From Antilocapra americana (Eukaryota > Chordata > Mammalia > Artiodactyla > Antilocapridae): a stretch of 64,000 nucleotides of DNA. Every line of letters begins with the position of its first letter. The first letter of the stretch is position 1. The notes beneath the pieces are model-generated. The model was given only the letters and a program-made list of their open reading frames with translations. It did no database searches and was not told the origin of the DNA. A program made the position numbers and the translations under genes. The DNA is taken from assembly GCA_007570785.1 (NCBI GenBank), contig ML664174.1, positions 2,813,054 through 2,877,053 of the forward strand. The letters run 5' to 3'. This document shows positions 46,237 to 57,541 of this stretch, piece by piece.

Positions 46237-46869
46237 AGGGCATGAAGAGCTGGTGGAGGGGGACAGAGGGAGAGGCAGGGAGGGGAAGAGCTGTCCTCTT
46301 ATGGAACCTAGCTGTGCACCCACAAAACTCAGTTTACACCAATGCTGGGGGAAGGAAGACAGGAATGAATGATTTGCTGGAAAATAAAGGTTGGGACAAC
46401 TAACAACTGCAATACCCAGAATATGGCTCCAACCTGAGTTGAACACTGAGCATATAATTTTGGCCAATCACAGAAATGACCATACAGGTAACCTGCCCCT
46501 GTGGGCTCTCTACTCCACAGGCTATGAGCAGAGATTCAAGGCACAGTCTGCTGCCATCCCCACCAATGATTTTTTTCCTCCTGAGTGTGAAAGAAAGAAG
46601 CTGTTCACCAGAGTACAGAACTTAAAAGGATTTGCTGTTGCTTCCAATGTGTGTGTTCTTTCAGATGCATGAATTAATAATGGAGCCATATTTGTCTAGT
46701 AAGCAACCTAAAGTTCATGAAATTGCACGAGGACCAGGTTAATGGAGCTTTTCTAAACCAAGTGTAAATGTACAAGCTGCCAATTTCAATCATATTTTAA
46801 AAATGAGTAGCATCTATAGAAAACGTCAGGTTGTGATCCATCTCCTGATGAGACTCGAGTGTGTTCAAT

Positions 46870-47165
46870 CATTCACTGTCCATTTAGTTGTTCATTCATT
46901 GAACCCCTTGTGGCTCAGCTGGTAAAGAATCTGCCTGCAATGCGGGAGACCTGGGTTCAATCCCTGGCTTGAGAAGATCCTCTGGAGAAGGGAAAGGCTA
47001 CCCACTCCAGTATTCTGGACTAGAGAATTCCATGGGCTGTATAGTTCAAGGGGTCCCAAAGAGTCGGACACAACTGAGTGACTTTCACTTAGCTGTTCAT
47101 TCATTGAACACACATTTATTAAGAGTCAAATGTGTGCCAGCCAGTGTGCTAGGTTCTAACAGCTA
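46870..47165 (-). repeat. L2 LINE 3' end fragment, split by the SINE
   Basis: TTCATTCATTGAACACACAT, then TTATTAAGAGTCAAATGTGT and GCCAGTGTGCTAGG, is the antisense L2 3' end. Confidence 0.6.
46905..47088 (+). mobile_element. Bov-tA SINE inserted in L2
   Basis: Sense: TTGTGGCTCAGCTGGTAAAG to ACAACTGAGTGACTTTCAC. A 21-bp duplication with one mismatch (TTAG(T/C)TGTTCATTCATTGAA, then C) at 46884-46904 and 47089-47109 gives exact borders. Confidence 0.95.
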
Positions 47166-48772
47166 AACCATGGTTCCTGGTTTTGAGACACTTTCTTCCT
47201 ATTATGAATTGTAACTTGAGGAGTCAGGAAATCCAAGCTCACACATCCATGTCCACATGCCCATCCTCACATAGGTCCTGAGGTTGTGGGGAGCCAGGTG
47301 TCAGCAGGCTGATGACAGGTCACCCCAGACAGCTCCAATTCTGAAGCATGAAGTCTTTTTATAGAGACTTACAGAGGGTGTGTGGGTAAATCTCTGGTGT
47401 GAGGGGGTGGAGAGTGAGAGTGAACACATAACACAAAATATGGAGAAGCTAAAAATAGGAATTTAAAATCAACACCAGATAAAACCAATTGCATACTACA
47501 AAGACAGCAAACACTGATACGGAGGTCATTTACTATCACCAGCGAGAGAGGCTTTTTAGTGAAAAAGATTCTGAGGTTAAACCTAAAAGGCGTGAAATGA
47601 CTTGACGATTTATAGTATTTGTCTAGATTTACAGAACTGATCAAGGTTCAAAACTTCCCAGCTCTCTGGGTGCAAATGGCTTCTTCCTTTCTATTTTATT
47701 CCCTCCATAACAACTGAAAGGTAAACTCTGAACCCCTTTTTGGCTAGTGATGAATGTGAACATATGTATGTGTATATTTTGTCAGCTAGATTTATGTTTA
47801 TTACTTCTGGTTAAGTGTTCTTTATGAAGACCCACATTTTATTTCAGCAGAGGTTTAGGGTTTATTCGAGCAGACCTTGGCATTCATTAATCAATTAAGC
47901 AGCACAGGGTTGGGCATTTGCTATGAGCAAGGCCAAATTCTGAGCACAACTAGACGGTCAGTCAAAGACCCTGCCTTCTCTAGCTTATAGAAAAACTATA
48001 TAAGAAAAGGAACTATATAAGAAACTATAAGGAACTATATTAAAAAAGGGCATAAATCACTCTGAAACAGGATAAACAGTAGGAAGGGAGACAGAGGAGG
48101 AATAACTGAAGCTCAGAAGAGACAAAGACAGCTTCTGCTTACATGATCAAAGAGGGCTTTGGAAGAAGGTGAGTTTGGGTTGAGTCTTGAATTATGGCTA
48201 GATTTGCTCTATCCTGATGCCCAGAACATAGTGGCTACTCTGTTCATGTTTGGTGTAGTGAAACCACAGAAGGTGATGTCAAGAATAAGATAAAGGCATC
48301 CTTTATCCTTTACTCAATATTGTTGTGAAGGCCAGCCCAAAACAGACAAGGGAAAATAAATAAGGACTATAAAAACTAAAAGCAAGGAAGTAAAATCATC
48401 ATTATTTAGAGATGATATGATTGTATACCTGGAAACCTATTATATGTAACATGAAATTGAATTAGATGGCTATGGGAAATTCATATCTGGAAATCAGCAG
48501 CCTTAATATTTGCAAATCATAACTAGTTTAAAAAATCTCATACAATAAATGTAGTGAGAAGTATATAAGACCTGTATAAACTAAACTTTAAAATATTGTT
48601 TGGGACATAAAGACCTTTAAAGAAACAAAATATGTTATCACATCTTTTGATGGGAAACTCAGCATCTTAAAGATTTAATTGCTCTCCATTTAATATATGT
48701 TTATAATAATCTCAACAAAAATAGCAATAGAATTTTCTCATGGAGTTGGAGAGAAGATGATTTAAGAGTTCA

Positions 48773-48983
48773 TTGTTGTTGTTCAGCCTCTAAGTCGTGT
48801 CTGACTCTTTGTGAACCCATGGACTGTAGCCTGCCAGGTTCCTCTGTCCATGGAATTTCACAGGCAAGAATACTGGAGTGAGTTGCCATTTCCTTCACTA
48901 GGTGATCTTCTCGACCTAGGGATTGAACCTGGGTCTCCTGTATTGGCAGGCAGATTTTTTACTGCTGAGTTACCAAGGAAGTT
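48773..48983 (-). mobile_element. Bov-tA SINE
   Basis: Antisense: TTGTTGTTGTTCAGCCTCTA (tail) to TTACTGCTGAGTTACCAAGG (head). Confidence 0.92.
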
Positions 48984-48998
48984 CACTAAGATTTCTTA

Positions 48999-49183
48999 TA
49001 GAGGGACTTCCCTGATGGTCCAGAGGTTAGGATTTTGCCTTCCAATGCAGGGGGTGCAAGTTTGATCCCTGGTCAGGGAACTAGGATCCCATATGCCTCG
49101 TGGCCAGGGAAGCCTGGCATGCTACAATTTATGGGGTCGCAGAGAGTCGGACATGACTTAGTGACTGAACAACAACAAGATGT
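48999..49183 (+). mobile_element. Chimeric SINE: CHR-type head with BovB/BovA tail
   Basis: The head GGGACTTCCCTGATGGTCCA to GGGAACTAGGATCCCATATG matches cetartiodactyl CHR-type tRNA SINEs. After GCCTCGTGGCCAGGGAAG it switches to CCTGGCATGCTACAATTTAT, then GGACATGACTTAGTGACTGA and ACAACAACAA, the BovB-type 3' tail. Confidence 0.75.
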
Positions 49184-50416
49184 TCAACTGAGAAAAGAAA
49201 AGTTGCAGATCTTTACCTTATACTTCACAAAAGCACAGATGAATCAAAGATTTAAATGTAACCACTAAATCATTACAATCCACATAAAAACATCAGGAGA
49301 ATTTCTTTATACAACTATAGAGAAGCCCTTTCTGTGTGCAATCCAAAAAAACAGAATCCATGTAAGAAAATAAATGTAACAACATTAAATTTAAAAAAAG
49401 GCTGGACAGCAAAGTCTAGAAAGTCACATAATACAATGCAAGCTTTTAAACTCCATATTATAGACAAAGGGGCTAATTTACTTAATATAGAATAAGCTTC
49501 CTAAAGTCAGTAAGAAAAACATCAGAACTATAATCTTAAGGATATGAAAAGACACTTACACTCACTTCTAATAAGAAGAATGTAAACTAAAAGCACGGCA
49601 ACCTGACATTTTTCACTTATCACCTTGACCAAGACAAGACAGTTTGATGACATCCTAGTTGACAAGGATGTGTGGGACAGGTTCTCAGATGTGGCCTCTG
49701 ACAGTCTATGTTGGTATATATCTTATGGAGAGGAAGTTTGCAATGTTTATCCAAAGTTTAAATATGCATAGTCTTTGACCCACACTTCAACTTCTAAATA
49801 TCCACTCCTTCAGATATCAGATAACTTTTGTTCGAGAAAATTCACTACAGCAGTGCTGTAAGACCAAAGAGTGAAACTAAATATCTACCAATCACGAACA
49901 AGACAAATAAATTAGTTTGTATTTGTATTGTTGAACTGTTATGCTACAACATGGATGAACCTTCAAAATAATATGCTAAGTTAAAGAAGCCAGACACGGA
50001 AGACTGTATATGGTATGGTTCCGTTTATATGACGTTCTAGAATAGAAAAACAAATCGAGAAGCCCATGTTGATTTTCCTTACATTTATCTTCAACTCTTG
50101 GAGAATGTGCAATAGGATGACACTGCAGTTTATTCTTTAGCCTCTGGGGAAGAGTTATCAACATTTTCATAGAGTCGACATTTAAGCAATTGCTCTTATA
50201 CTGTCAAACTATGGCATTCTAACCTCTCTATTTAGTTTATGTATTATAGCACTTTTCCTAAATAAATGCATTTAAATTCAAAAGAAAGAAAGAAAAACTG
50301 ATCATGATGATAGAAATCACATCTGTGGTTGCTTCTAGGGGGAGAGTTCAATTTGGGGGAAGGGGAAAGAGAGAACTTTCTGGGATGAAAATATATATAT
50401 ATATAATATTTAATTC

Positions 50417-51160
50417 CATTAAAATTTTAATTGAAGTATAGTTGATGTACAATCTTATATAAGTTATAGGTGTACAATATACTGATCCACAATCTTTAAA
50501 AGTTATACTCCATTATAGTCATTATAAAATTTTTGCTATATTCTCCACATTGTACAATACATCCTTGTAGGTTAGTAGTTTATTTCATAAATAATAGTTT
50601 GTACCTCTTAATCCCCTACCCTATATTGCCCCTCCTCCCTTCCCCTCCCCACTGGTAACCAAGAGTTTGCTCTCTGTATCTGTAAGTCTGCTTCTTCGTT
50701 GTTACATTCACTAGTTTGTTGCATATTTTTAGATTCCACATATAAGTAATATCATTCAGTACTTGTCTTTGTATGGCTTATGTCACTTAGCATGATGTCC
50801 TCTAAGTCCACCGATGTTGCCACAAATGGCAAGATCTAATTCTTTTTTATGGCTGAGTAGTATTCCACTGTGTATATTTACCACTCCTTTATCCATTCAT
50901 TTCTTGACGGACATTTAGATTGTTTCCATGTTTTGGCTATTGTAAATAATGCTATTAGGAACATTGGGGTATGTGTACCTTTTTGAATTAGTATATTTGT
51001 TTTTTTGAACACACACCTAGGAGTAGAATTGGTGGATCATTTGGTAGTTCTATTTTCAGTGTTTTGAAAAACCTCTATACTTTTCCACAGTGGCTGTACC
51101 AATTTACATTTCCACCAACAGTGTACAAGGGTTCCCTTTTCTCCATATCCTAGCCAACAA
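50417..51160 (-). mobile_element. L1 3' end (antisense)
   Basis: TTTTAATTGAAGTATAGTTG, GATTCCACATATAAGTAATA, GGCTGAGTAGTATTCCACTG and TTTCCACCAACAGTGTACAA. It faces the sense L1 at 48310-50400 tail-to-tail. Confidence 0.85.
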
Positions 51161-51965
51161 AAATGTATATTTTATAATATGGTGGATTATATAACTAACT
51201 ATATGCATTTGTTAACACAAGATCAAACTGCACTTAAAAGCTATGCATTTCACTTCATATAAACATGTCACAAACAAATAACTGAAAAAACATCTATCAG
51301 GATGTTTATAAGCTCAGCTGATGTGCTGTTTCATACACATGTAAACAGAAAGTAATAGCCGTTTCCTTTGTGCAGTTATTTTTATTTACCTCTTTCCCCG
51401 GCTGCTTAGATCCAACAGAATGTCAAATACCAACATTATATTCAGCCTTACAATTCTATATTAATCTCTATAAAATATTCTAAACATATATGCAACAAAA
51501 AATTGAGAGTGGAAGAATTTGAAAGGAAACGGTGTTTTCTGCCCACAAAAGCTGGTAGAAGATACTATTACCCCCAATTCTTTCATCTCAGAGTGATAGC
51601 CAAGGTTTTCAAATTGGTTCCTTAGAGCAGCTTTAGCGGCCACCTCTGGGCCAGGCAGGAGGCCAAGGAGGGAAATGAACAATGAGGACCACTCTTCATC
51701 TTTCCTGTCCAGTTGTGCCAGACAACTCCCCCTTCCTCAGTTATAAATACTTGAGTACCATATAAGATCTTATTTGAGAAAAGGATTCTGATGTTGAAAT
51801 TTGAAAAAAGCATGCTTTGTTTCCACCTACTTTCAATTTTCTACCATTCTAAGATAGAACTAGGTGGCCTAAATCACAATTTTTGGACAAGGACAAACTT
51901 TTTGAAGGGATTCTGGTTTCGTCAATTCACTACAAAATTGTCACCACTAACAAAATTCCTATTTT

Positions 51966-52305
51966 AGTTCATTCAGGCTGCTATAACAAAAAATACCATA
52001 AACTGGGTGCCTTATAAACAACAGAAATTTCTGTCTCACAGTTCTGGAAGTTGGAAAAGTCCAAGAACAAGGTGTTGGCAGATTTGGTGTCTGGTGAAAG
52101 CCTGCTTCCTCGTTCACTTATGGCTGTCTTTTTGCTGCGGCCTCACATACAGAGCTTTCTTACGGCTCTTAAGTCTCATTCATGAGGGTTCCACCCTCAT
52201 GACCTCATCATCTCCCAAAGGCCTCTCCTGATACCATGACTTTGCGGGGGTAGCTTTCAACATATGAAGTTTGGAAGGACACAGATATTCAGACCACAGC
52301 TACCC
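51966..52305 (-). mobile_element. MST/MLT1-type MaLR LTR
   Basis: AGTTCATTCAGGCTGCTATA, CACAGTTCTGGAAGTTGGAA, GAGGGTTCCACCCTCATGAC and TCAACATATGAAGTTTGGAA are the antisense of an MST/MLT1 LTR in correct order. Confidence 0.85.
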
Positions 52306-53007
52306 CTAACCAAATGAATTCACATTCTTCAGGGTTCCCCTCATCTAGGGTACTTGTCCAGTCTATTTCACCTTTGAAATTGCTCTTGCTGCCCACTCCG
52401 AGTCCCTAGGTGCGGGTCAAGGAAGTCATGCTTAAATCATTTGACCTTACTCATTTCAGTAACAGTCAATTAGATCCAAGAGTGACTTAATCTTAATCCA
52501 GGAGAATTATGTTCCTCTCCCGTCGATCTAGGGTTGTGAAAACAAGTAGTAGATCAGTTGGATGGTTGGAGGTAAGAGAGAAAATTGCCTGAAATGAAAG
52601 GACCCACTGAGCTAGGGCTGGGGCAGACCATGTGCAAGTAGAAGAGGGTGAGAAAATGAAGAAATAAAGAGAGGCAAGGATGTAAGGACCACGTGTGGTT
52701 CTATGAAAGGAAACAGTTTTCCCACCTCCTACGCCACATAGCTTGCTGTGCTTTAGTGTCTGTCCTCATTCTTTTCAGACCCGCCATGGACCTGGGGGCT
52801 TGAATGAAATTCCAATCCTTGCAGCCCCATGGTCCTGATGATGGCATCCACTCATTTACCGTCTGGACAATAATTTTGTCTATAACAAGTGATGTGGATA
52901 CTAAAATAGATGTAGTGAGGTCCTACTTTTGAAAATAAAGCCCAGCAAAGAAACCAAAGTACTTAGCACTACTGTTAGAATATCTGGCATCATTTTGCAA
53001 ATTAGGT

Positions 53008-53880
53008 GTGATGGTTAATTTGATGTGTCAACTTGACTGAGTCATGAGGTGCCCAGATAGTCAGTCAAACATTATTCTTGGAGTCTTTGAGGATATTTCT
53101 GGATGAGATTAACATTTGAATCATTGACTGAATAAGGCAGAATTCCTTCCCTAATGTGAATGGGCCTCATCCAATAAGTTGAAGGCCTGAATAGAACAAA
53201 AAGGCTGATTGTGGTGTTGGAGAAGACTCTTGAGAGTCCCTTAGACTGCAAGGAGATCAAACCAGTCAATCCTAAAGGAGATCAAACCTGAATATACATT
53301 GGAAGGACTGTTGCTGAAACTCTAACACTTTGGCCACCTGATGCAAAGAGCCATTTCATTGGAAAAGACCCTGATGCTGGGAAAGATTGAAGGCAAAAGG
53401 AAAAAGGGGTGACAGAGGATGAGATGGTTAGATAGCATCACCAACTCAATGGACATAAGTTTGAGAAAACTCCGGGAGTCAGTGGAGGACAGAGGAGGCT
53501 AGTGTGCTGCAGTCCACGGAATTACAAAGAACTGGACACAACTTAGCAACTGATCAATAACAACTCCTATGAGTAAGGGTGAATTTTTCCTGCCTTCAGA
53601 CTCAAAACAAAACATTGCCTCTTCCTGGGTCTTGAGCCCATTGGCTTTTAGACAGGAAGTAAAACATAAGTTCTTCTAAGTTCTCAGGATTCACACTGTG
53701 ATAGGAATGATCCATGAGCTCTCCCGTGTCTCCTGCTTGCTGACTCACCCTGCAGCTCTTGGGACTACCCAGCCTCTAACATTGTGCGAGTCAATTCCCT
53801 GTAATAAATCTTGTCTGTTTATATACATCATATTGGCTGTGTTTCTCTGGAGAACCTTGACTAATACATTAAGAAGGATG
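53008..53880 (+). repeat. LTR-like mammalian repeat, split by BovB
   Basis: It starts TGTGATGGTTAATTTGATGT, then TCAACTTGACTG, and ends TTTCTCTGGAGAACCTTGAC, then TAATACA, i.e. TG...CA ends. I know it as an interspersed repeat but do not assign the family. A second copy begins near 63655. Confidence 0.65.
53209..53562 (+). mobile_element. BovB 3' end fragment, tail type with ATAACAA
   Basis: Sense: GTGGTGTTGGAGAAGACTCT, CAGAGGATGAGATGGTTAGA, ending TAGCAACTGATCAATAACAA. It interrupts the LTR-like repeat. Confidence 0.92.
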
Positions 53881-55301
53881 CTCCTTCTGAGTGGACATGG
53901 CCTTTGAGCAGATGGTACCTTTGTGCGAATTAGAACAGGTGCCCCTTATGGTCAGAGTTGGGGAGAAGCAGAGCACGGATGGGATGCCGGGTCTCCCTTA
54001 GCTGGGCTTCATCAGACAAAGCCCAGCCTCCACACCTATCAGGAGTGGCCTTCCAGAAGCGGCGCCCAAGAGTCAGCAAACAGGAGCTTGTGGGCCAAAT
54101 CCAGCCTGCCACCTAATTCTCTGAGTAAGTTTACTGGAACACAAGCATATCCATTTGTGGGCTGCTTCTGCAAACTTGAGAAGTTTCAACAAAGAGATCG
54201 TAAGGCCCATGAGCTGAAAATGTTTATTACAGAAAAAGTTCACTGGCCCTTGGCTTAGCCCATATCTGACATTCACTTTCTAAAGATCCACACTCTAAAT
54301 AATGAAATGAATCTACTACTGAATACAGGAAATACATCTCAGGTGCTGGAACTGAATGGGTACTTGGGTCACTTGGTCAACATTTGCTTAAAAACACAAT
54401 GTAATTCTGGAATCCTATAGAAGTTCATTTCCCCCTTACAAAAGGTTGAGCAGTGTATTCTCTAGCAGGATAAATCAGGTTTATAGATTATAACAATACG
54501 AGTGATTTTGTTTCTATTTAAGGTTTGGGGAGAGAGAGAAGAAAAGCAAAATGCAAACCCATCAGAAGAAACTTTCAAAGTCTCACTCCAATCATAATTT
54601 GAGGAATGCTGTATACCAGCCGTTTCACAGGTTTTTTGAAAGCAGGCCTCATCTGTTGCTTTACTATTTCTCTGTGCTGCTTCAATGATCTTCAATAGGC
54701 AGAGAGATCGTGAATAATAATTGGGGATGAAAACACAATTTTCTTGAATTTGTTACATGATAGTGGCTTAGAATAAACTAAAATAGATAGACGTGCAGTG
54801 TTCTGGTGGGAATATCTAGTGAGAAAACACCCGTTGGCTGTAACTATAAGCAGTGTTTTATTTAGAGTTTCTTTAAGAGGGAGTAGAAGAAACTAACAAG
54901 CGCAGAGTAATTTTTTTTTTTTGCAAGGGATGAGTTTAAAGAGGATGAAATGTTGACAGATGCAGAATAACCACAATAAAAACGTCACCAGAGAAAAACT
55001 AGTATGCTTCAAAGATGAGAAAGAGCATTTCACAGGAGACTAAGAGCTGTCAGCAAAGCGACGTGTTCAGAAAATGCGACTGTGTTCTCAATCCATCACC
55101 CCACGTCAAGGTTCCCACGTTCAGAACCCCTCCAGGCCTCTCGCCCCAGTTGAGGAGGAGGTGAGACTGAAATCCTGGTGGATGTTCACAAAGAAATCTC
55201 TTATGACAGCCCCTCCTTCCTTCCAGCTAGACGGGATGGCTCCCTTTTATGCTCTTAAGAACCAACAAGTTAGTAATATATTTCTTACATCAAGAACCCA
55301 T

Positions 55302-55412
55302 GGACGGTTCATGTGACTGTATGGCAAAAACCACTACAATATTGTAAAGCAATTTGCCTCCAATTAAAAGAAATTAATTAATTTACAAAAAAAAAATTTA
55401 AAAAAGAAAGCT
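55302..55412 (+). mobile_element. Ruminant L1 3' UTR tail with poly(A)
   Basis: GTTCATGTGACTGTATGGCA, CAATATTGTAAAGCAATTTG, CTCCAATTAAAAG, then an A-rich tail. Confidence 0.65.
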
Positions 55413-55419
55413 CTGGGTT

Positions 55420-56130
55420 CAGCCCACCCGGCAGAAGGCATTCCTGAACAAGTGGAGGGAGACAAGTAAAGCCTGCAGAGCACTGTAGTTTTGGAAACAG
55501 CCTGAAGAGGGCACTGTGAAAACAGTGTGATGGGGAAAATTGCCGTAAACGGAACATAGGTGGGTAGGGACCAACTCCTTTTCCCCTAGTCTGCAGATAC
55601 GGATAATTCTAAGTGTAGGGAACTCCCTTGGTATTTTCAGTTCCACTGTCCTCCTTATCGTGGCTCAGCCTTCATCCTGTTGGCCTGGAGTCTCAACTTC
55701 TCTGCTTCCCTGGCAGTGGGAGATGTGGCTGCCCTCCTCCCTTCTGCCTGTGGTCAGGGAAATTGAAGTATGGTGACACTGAGACACCCATCCCAGCCAC
55801 TGTGCGGGAAGAGAGAAGAGCAGGGCAGATGGCAGGCGGAGCTGACCACACCAAAGTGTCAAATCCGCGCTGGTGACTGGAATACAAATTTACTAAATAC
55901 AAGGCTTGAAGCCCGGCAGGGATTAACTTGATGCCATGCTGTCAGAGAAAACCAGTAACCTGGGGAAGGCAGTCTCCACATCTCCTGGGGTGAGGATCTC
56001 CACTACAGGTTGCTCAGGATGCTCTGAAGCAGGCTGCTCTGCAGCAGTGGGTCCAGTCGAGTTCCCGGGCTCGAGTCTCTTAGCCTTGGGTTCATCTGGA
56101 AGGTGCTACCTAAAATCAGCTTTAAAAAAG
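55420..56130. other. Single-copy intron
   Basis: Short frames on both strands without domains; no repeat recognised. Confidence 0.4.
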
Positions 56131-56137
56131 CAGCTTG

Positions 56138-56304
56138 GCATATATACACACACACACATTGATACAGACGCATATGTGCATCTCCACACAGACACACACT
56201 TATACATACACACACATAAGTATAATCATAGCACACATGATGCACATACATATGTACAAACATAAAACACATACACACAATATACACACATACATGTATA
56301 TATA
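56138..56304 (+). repeat. (AC/ATAC)-rich simple repeat, first part
   Basis: Imperfect ACACAC/ATACAC array. It resumes at about 56607-56667, 56760-56920 and 57465-57532 between inserted elements. Confidence 0.9.
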
Positions 56305-56606
56305 CCAGAAAGTGAAAGTTGCTCAATAGTGTCCGACTCTTTGAGACCCCTTGGACTCTACAGTCCATGGAATTCTCCAGGCCAGAATGCTGGAATGTGT
56401 AGCTTTTCCCTTCTCCAGGGGATCCTCCCAACCCAGGGATCAAACCCAGGTCCCCTGCATTGCGGGCAGATTCTTTACCAGCTGAGCCACCAGGGAAGCC
56501 CAAGAATACTGGAATGACTAGCCTATCCCTTCTCCACCAGATCTTCCTGATCCAGGGTCCCCTGCATTGCAGGTGAATTCTTTACCGGCTGAGCTTACCA
56601 GGGAAA
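56305..56606 (-). mobile_element. Bov-tA dimer SINE
   Basis: Antisense: GAAAGTTGCTCAATAGTGTC, a first head GCTGAGCCACCAGGGAAGCC, then CAAGAATACTGG and a second, shortened unit ending TTACCGGCTGAGCTTACCAG. The third SINE dimer in the window. Confidence 0.9.
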
Positions 56607-56669
56607 CACATATATACACACATATATACAGAGATATATAGATACACACATACATCACCTATACATGTA

Positions 56670-56757
56670 TTGGGTTGACCAAAAAGTTCATCTGGGTTTT
56701 TCTGTCATACCATCATATTGTATGAAAAAACCCAAATGAACTTTCTGGTCAACTCAA
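56670..56757 (+). mobile_element. Mariner MITE (palindromic hairpin)
   Basis: TTGGGTTGACCAAAAAGTTC, then ATCTGGGTTTTT, is mirrored by AACCCAAATGAACTTTCTGG, then TCAACTCAA. The arms pair over about 32 bp with about four mismatches. TA dinucleotides sit at 56668-56669 and 56758-56759. The loop contains a small extra inverted repeat, CATAC...GTATG. Non-coding, and like a MADE1-type element. Confidence 0.9.
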
Positions 56758-56759
56758 TA

Positions 56760-56920
56760 TAAATACATATGTACACAAACATATACCCACAATACATACA
56801 CATGTAACACACACATATATACACATACATACAAATGTATAGACACAAATACACACACACACATACATATACAAATATCCATATATACACATGCTTATAT
56901 ATACATATATACACATGTGA
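56760..56920 (+). repeat. (ATAC/ACAC)-rich simple repeat, middle part
   Basis: CACATACATATACAAATATC and similar units between the MITE and BovB. Confidence 0.9.
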
Positions 56921-57331
56921 AAGCTGGACTGTAAAGAAAGCTGAGCGCTGAAGTATTGATGTTTTTGAACTGTGGTGCTGGAGAAGACTCTTGAGAGTCC
57001 CTGGGACTGCAAGGAGATCCAACCAGTCCATCCTAAAGGAATCAGTCCTGAATGTTCACTGGAAGGACTAATGTTGAAGGTGAAACTCCAGTACTCTGGC
57101 CACCTGATGTGAAGACCTGACTCATTGGAAAAGATTCTCATGCTGGGAAGGATTGCGGGCAAGACTAGAAGGGGACAACAGAGGATGAAATGGCTGGATG
57201 GCATCACCAACTCAATAGACATGAATTTGGGTGGACTCCAGGAGTTGGTGATGGACAAGGAGGCCTGGCATGCTGCAGTCCATGGGATCGCAAAGAGTCA
57301 GACATAACTGAGCAACTAAACTGAATACACG
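56920..57331 (+). mobile_element. BovB 3' end fragment, tail type AACTGAA
   Basis: Sense: GAAAGCTGGACTGTAAAGAA, CAGAGGATGAAATGGCTGGA, ending GAGCAACTAAACTGAA. Confidence 0.92.
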
Positions 57332-57334
57332 TGT

Positions 57335-57457
57335 CTGACTCAATGGACATGAGCTTGAGTAAACTCTGGGAGTTGGAGATGGACAGGGAGGCCTGGTGTG
57401 CTGCTGTCCATGAGGTTGCAAAGAGTCAGACTTGACTGAGTGACTGAACTGAACACA
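57335..57457 (+). mobile_element. Second short BovB 3' end, head-to-tail
   Basis: CTGACTCAATGGACATGAGC to GAGTGACTGAACTGAACACA, about the last 120 bp of BovB, directly after the previous fragment. Confidence 0.9.
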
Positions 57458-57464
57458 TACTTAT

Positions 57465-57494
57465 AGTAGACACACATACACATGCATGTATACA

Positions 57495-57529
<35 letters not shown>

Positions 57530-57541
57530 CTGTGTGTGTGT
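57465..57541 (+). repeat. (CA)n followed by (TG)n, self-complementary
   Basis: A run of CA units, then ACACACCTGTGTGTGTGTT, a perfect mirror-complement junction able to fold into a hairpin. Confidence 0.9.

Larger units (their letters stand above)
48310..50400 (+). mobile_element. Old L1 ORF2 end and 3' UTR, split by two SINEs
   Basis: Decayed L1 in sense: GAGATGATATGATTGTATAC (remains of the ORF2 exonic core), CAATAGAATTTTCTCATGGA, CTACAACATGGATGAACCTT and CTAAGTTAAAGAAGCCAGAC. The frame is shattered. SINEs sit at 48773-48983 and 48999-49183. Confidence 0.75.

Noticed and set aside
56135..56329. His/Thr-rich frames in the AC/ATAC island
   Set aside because: Simple-repeat translation only.
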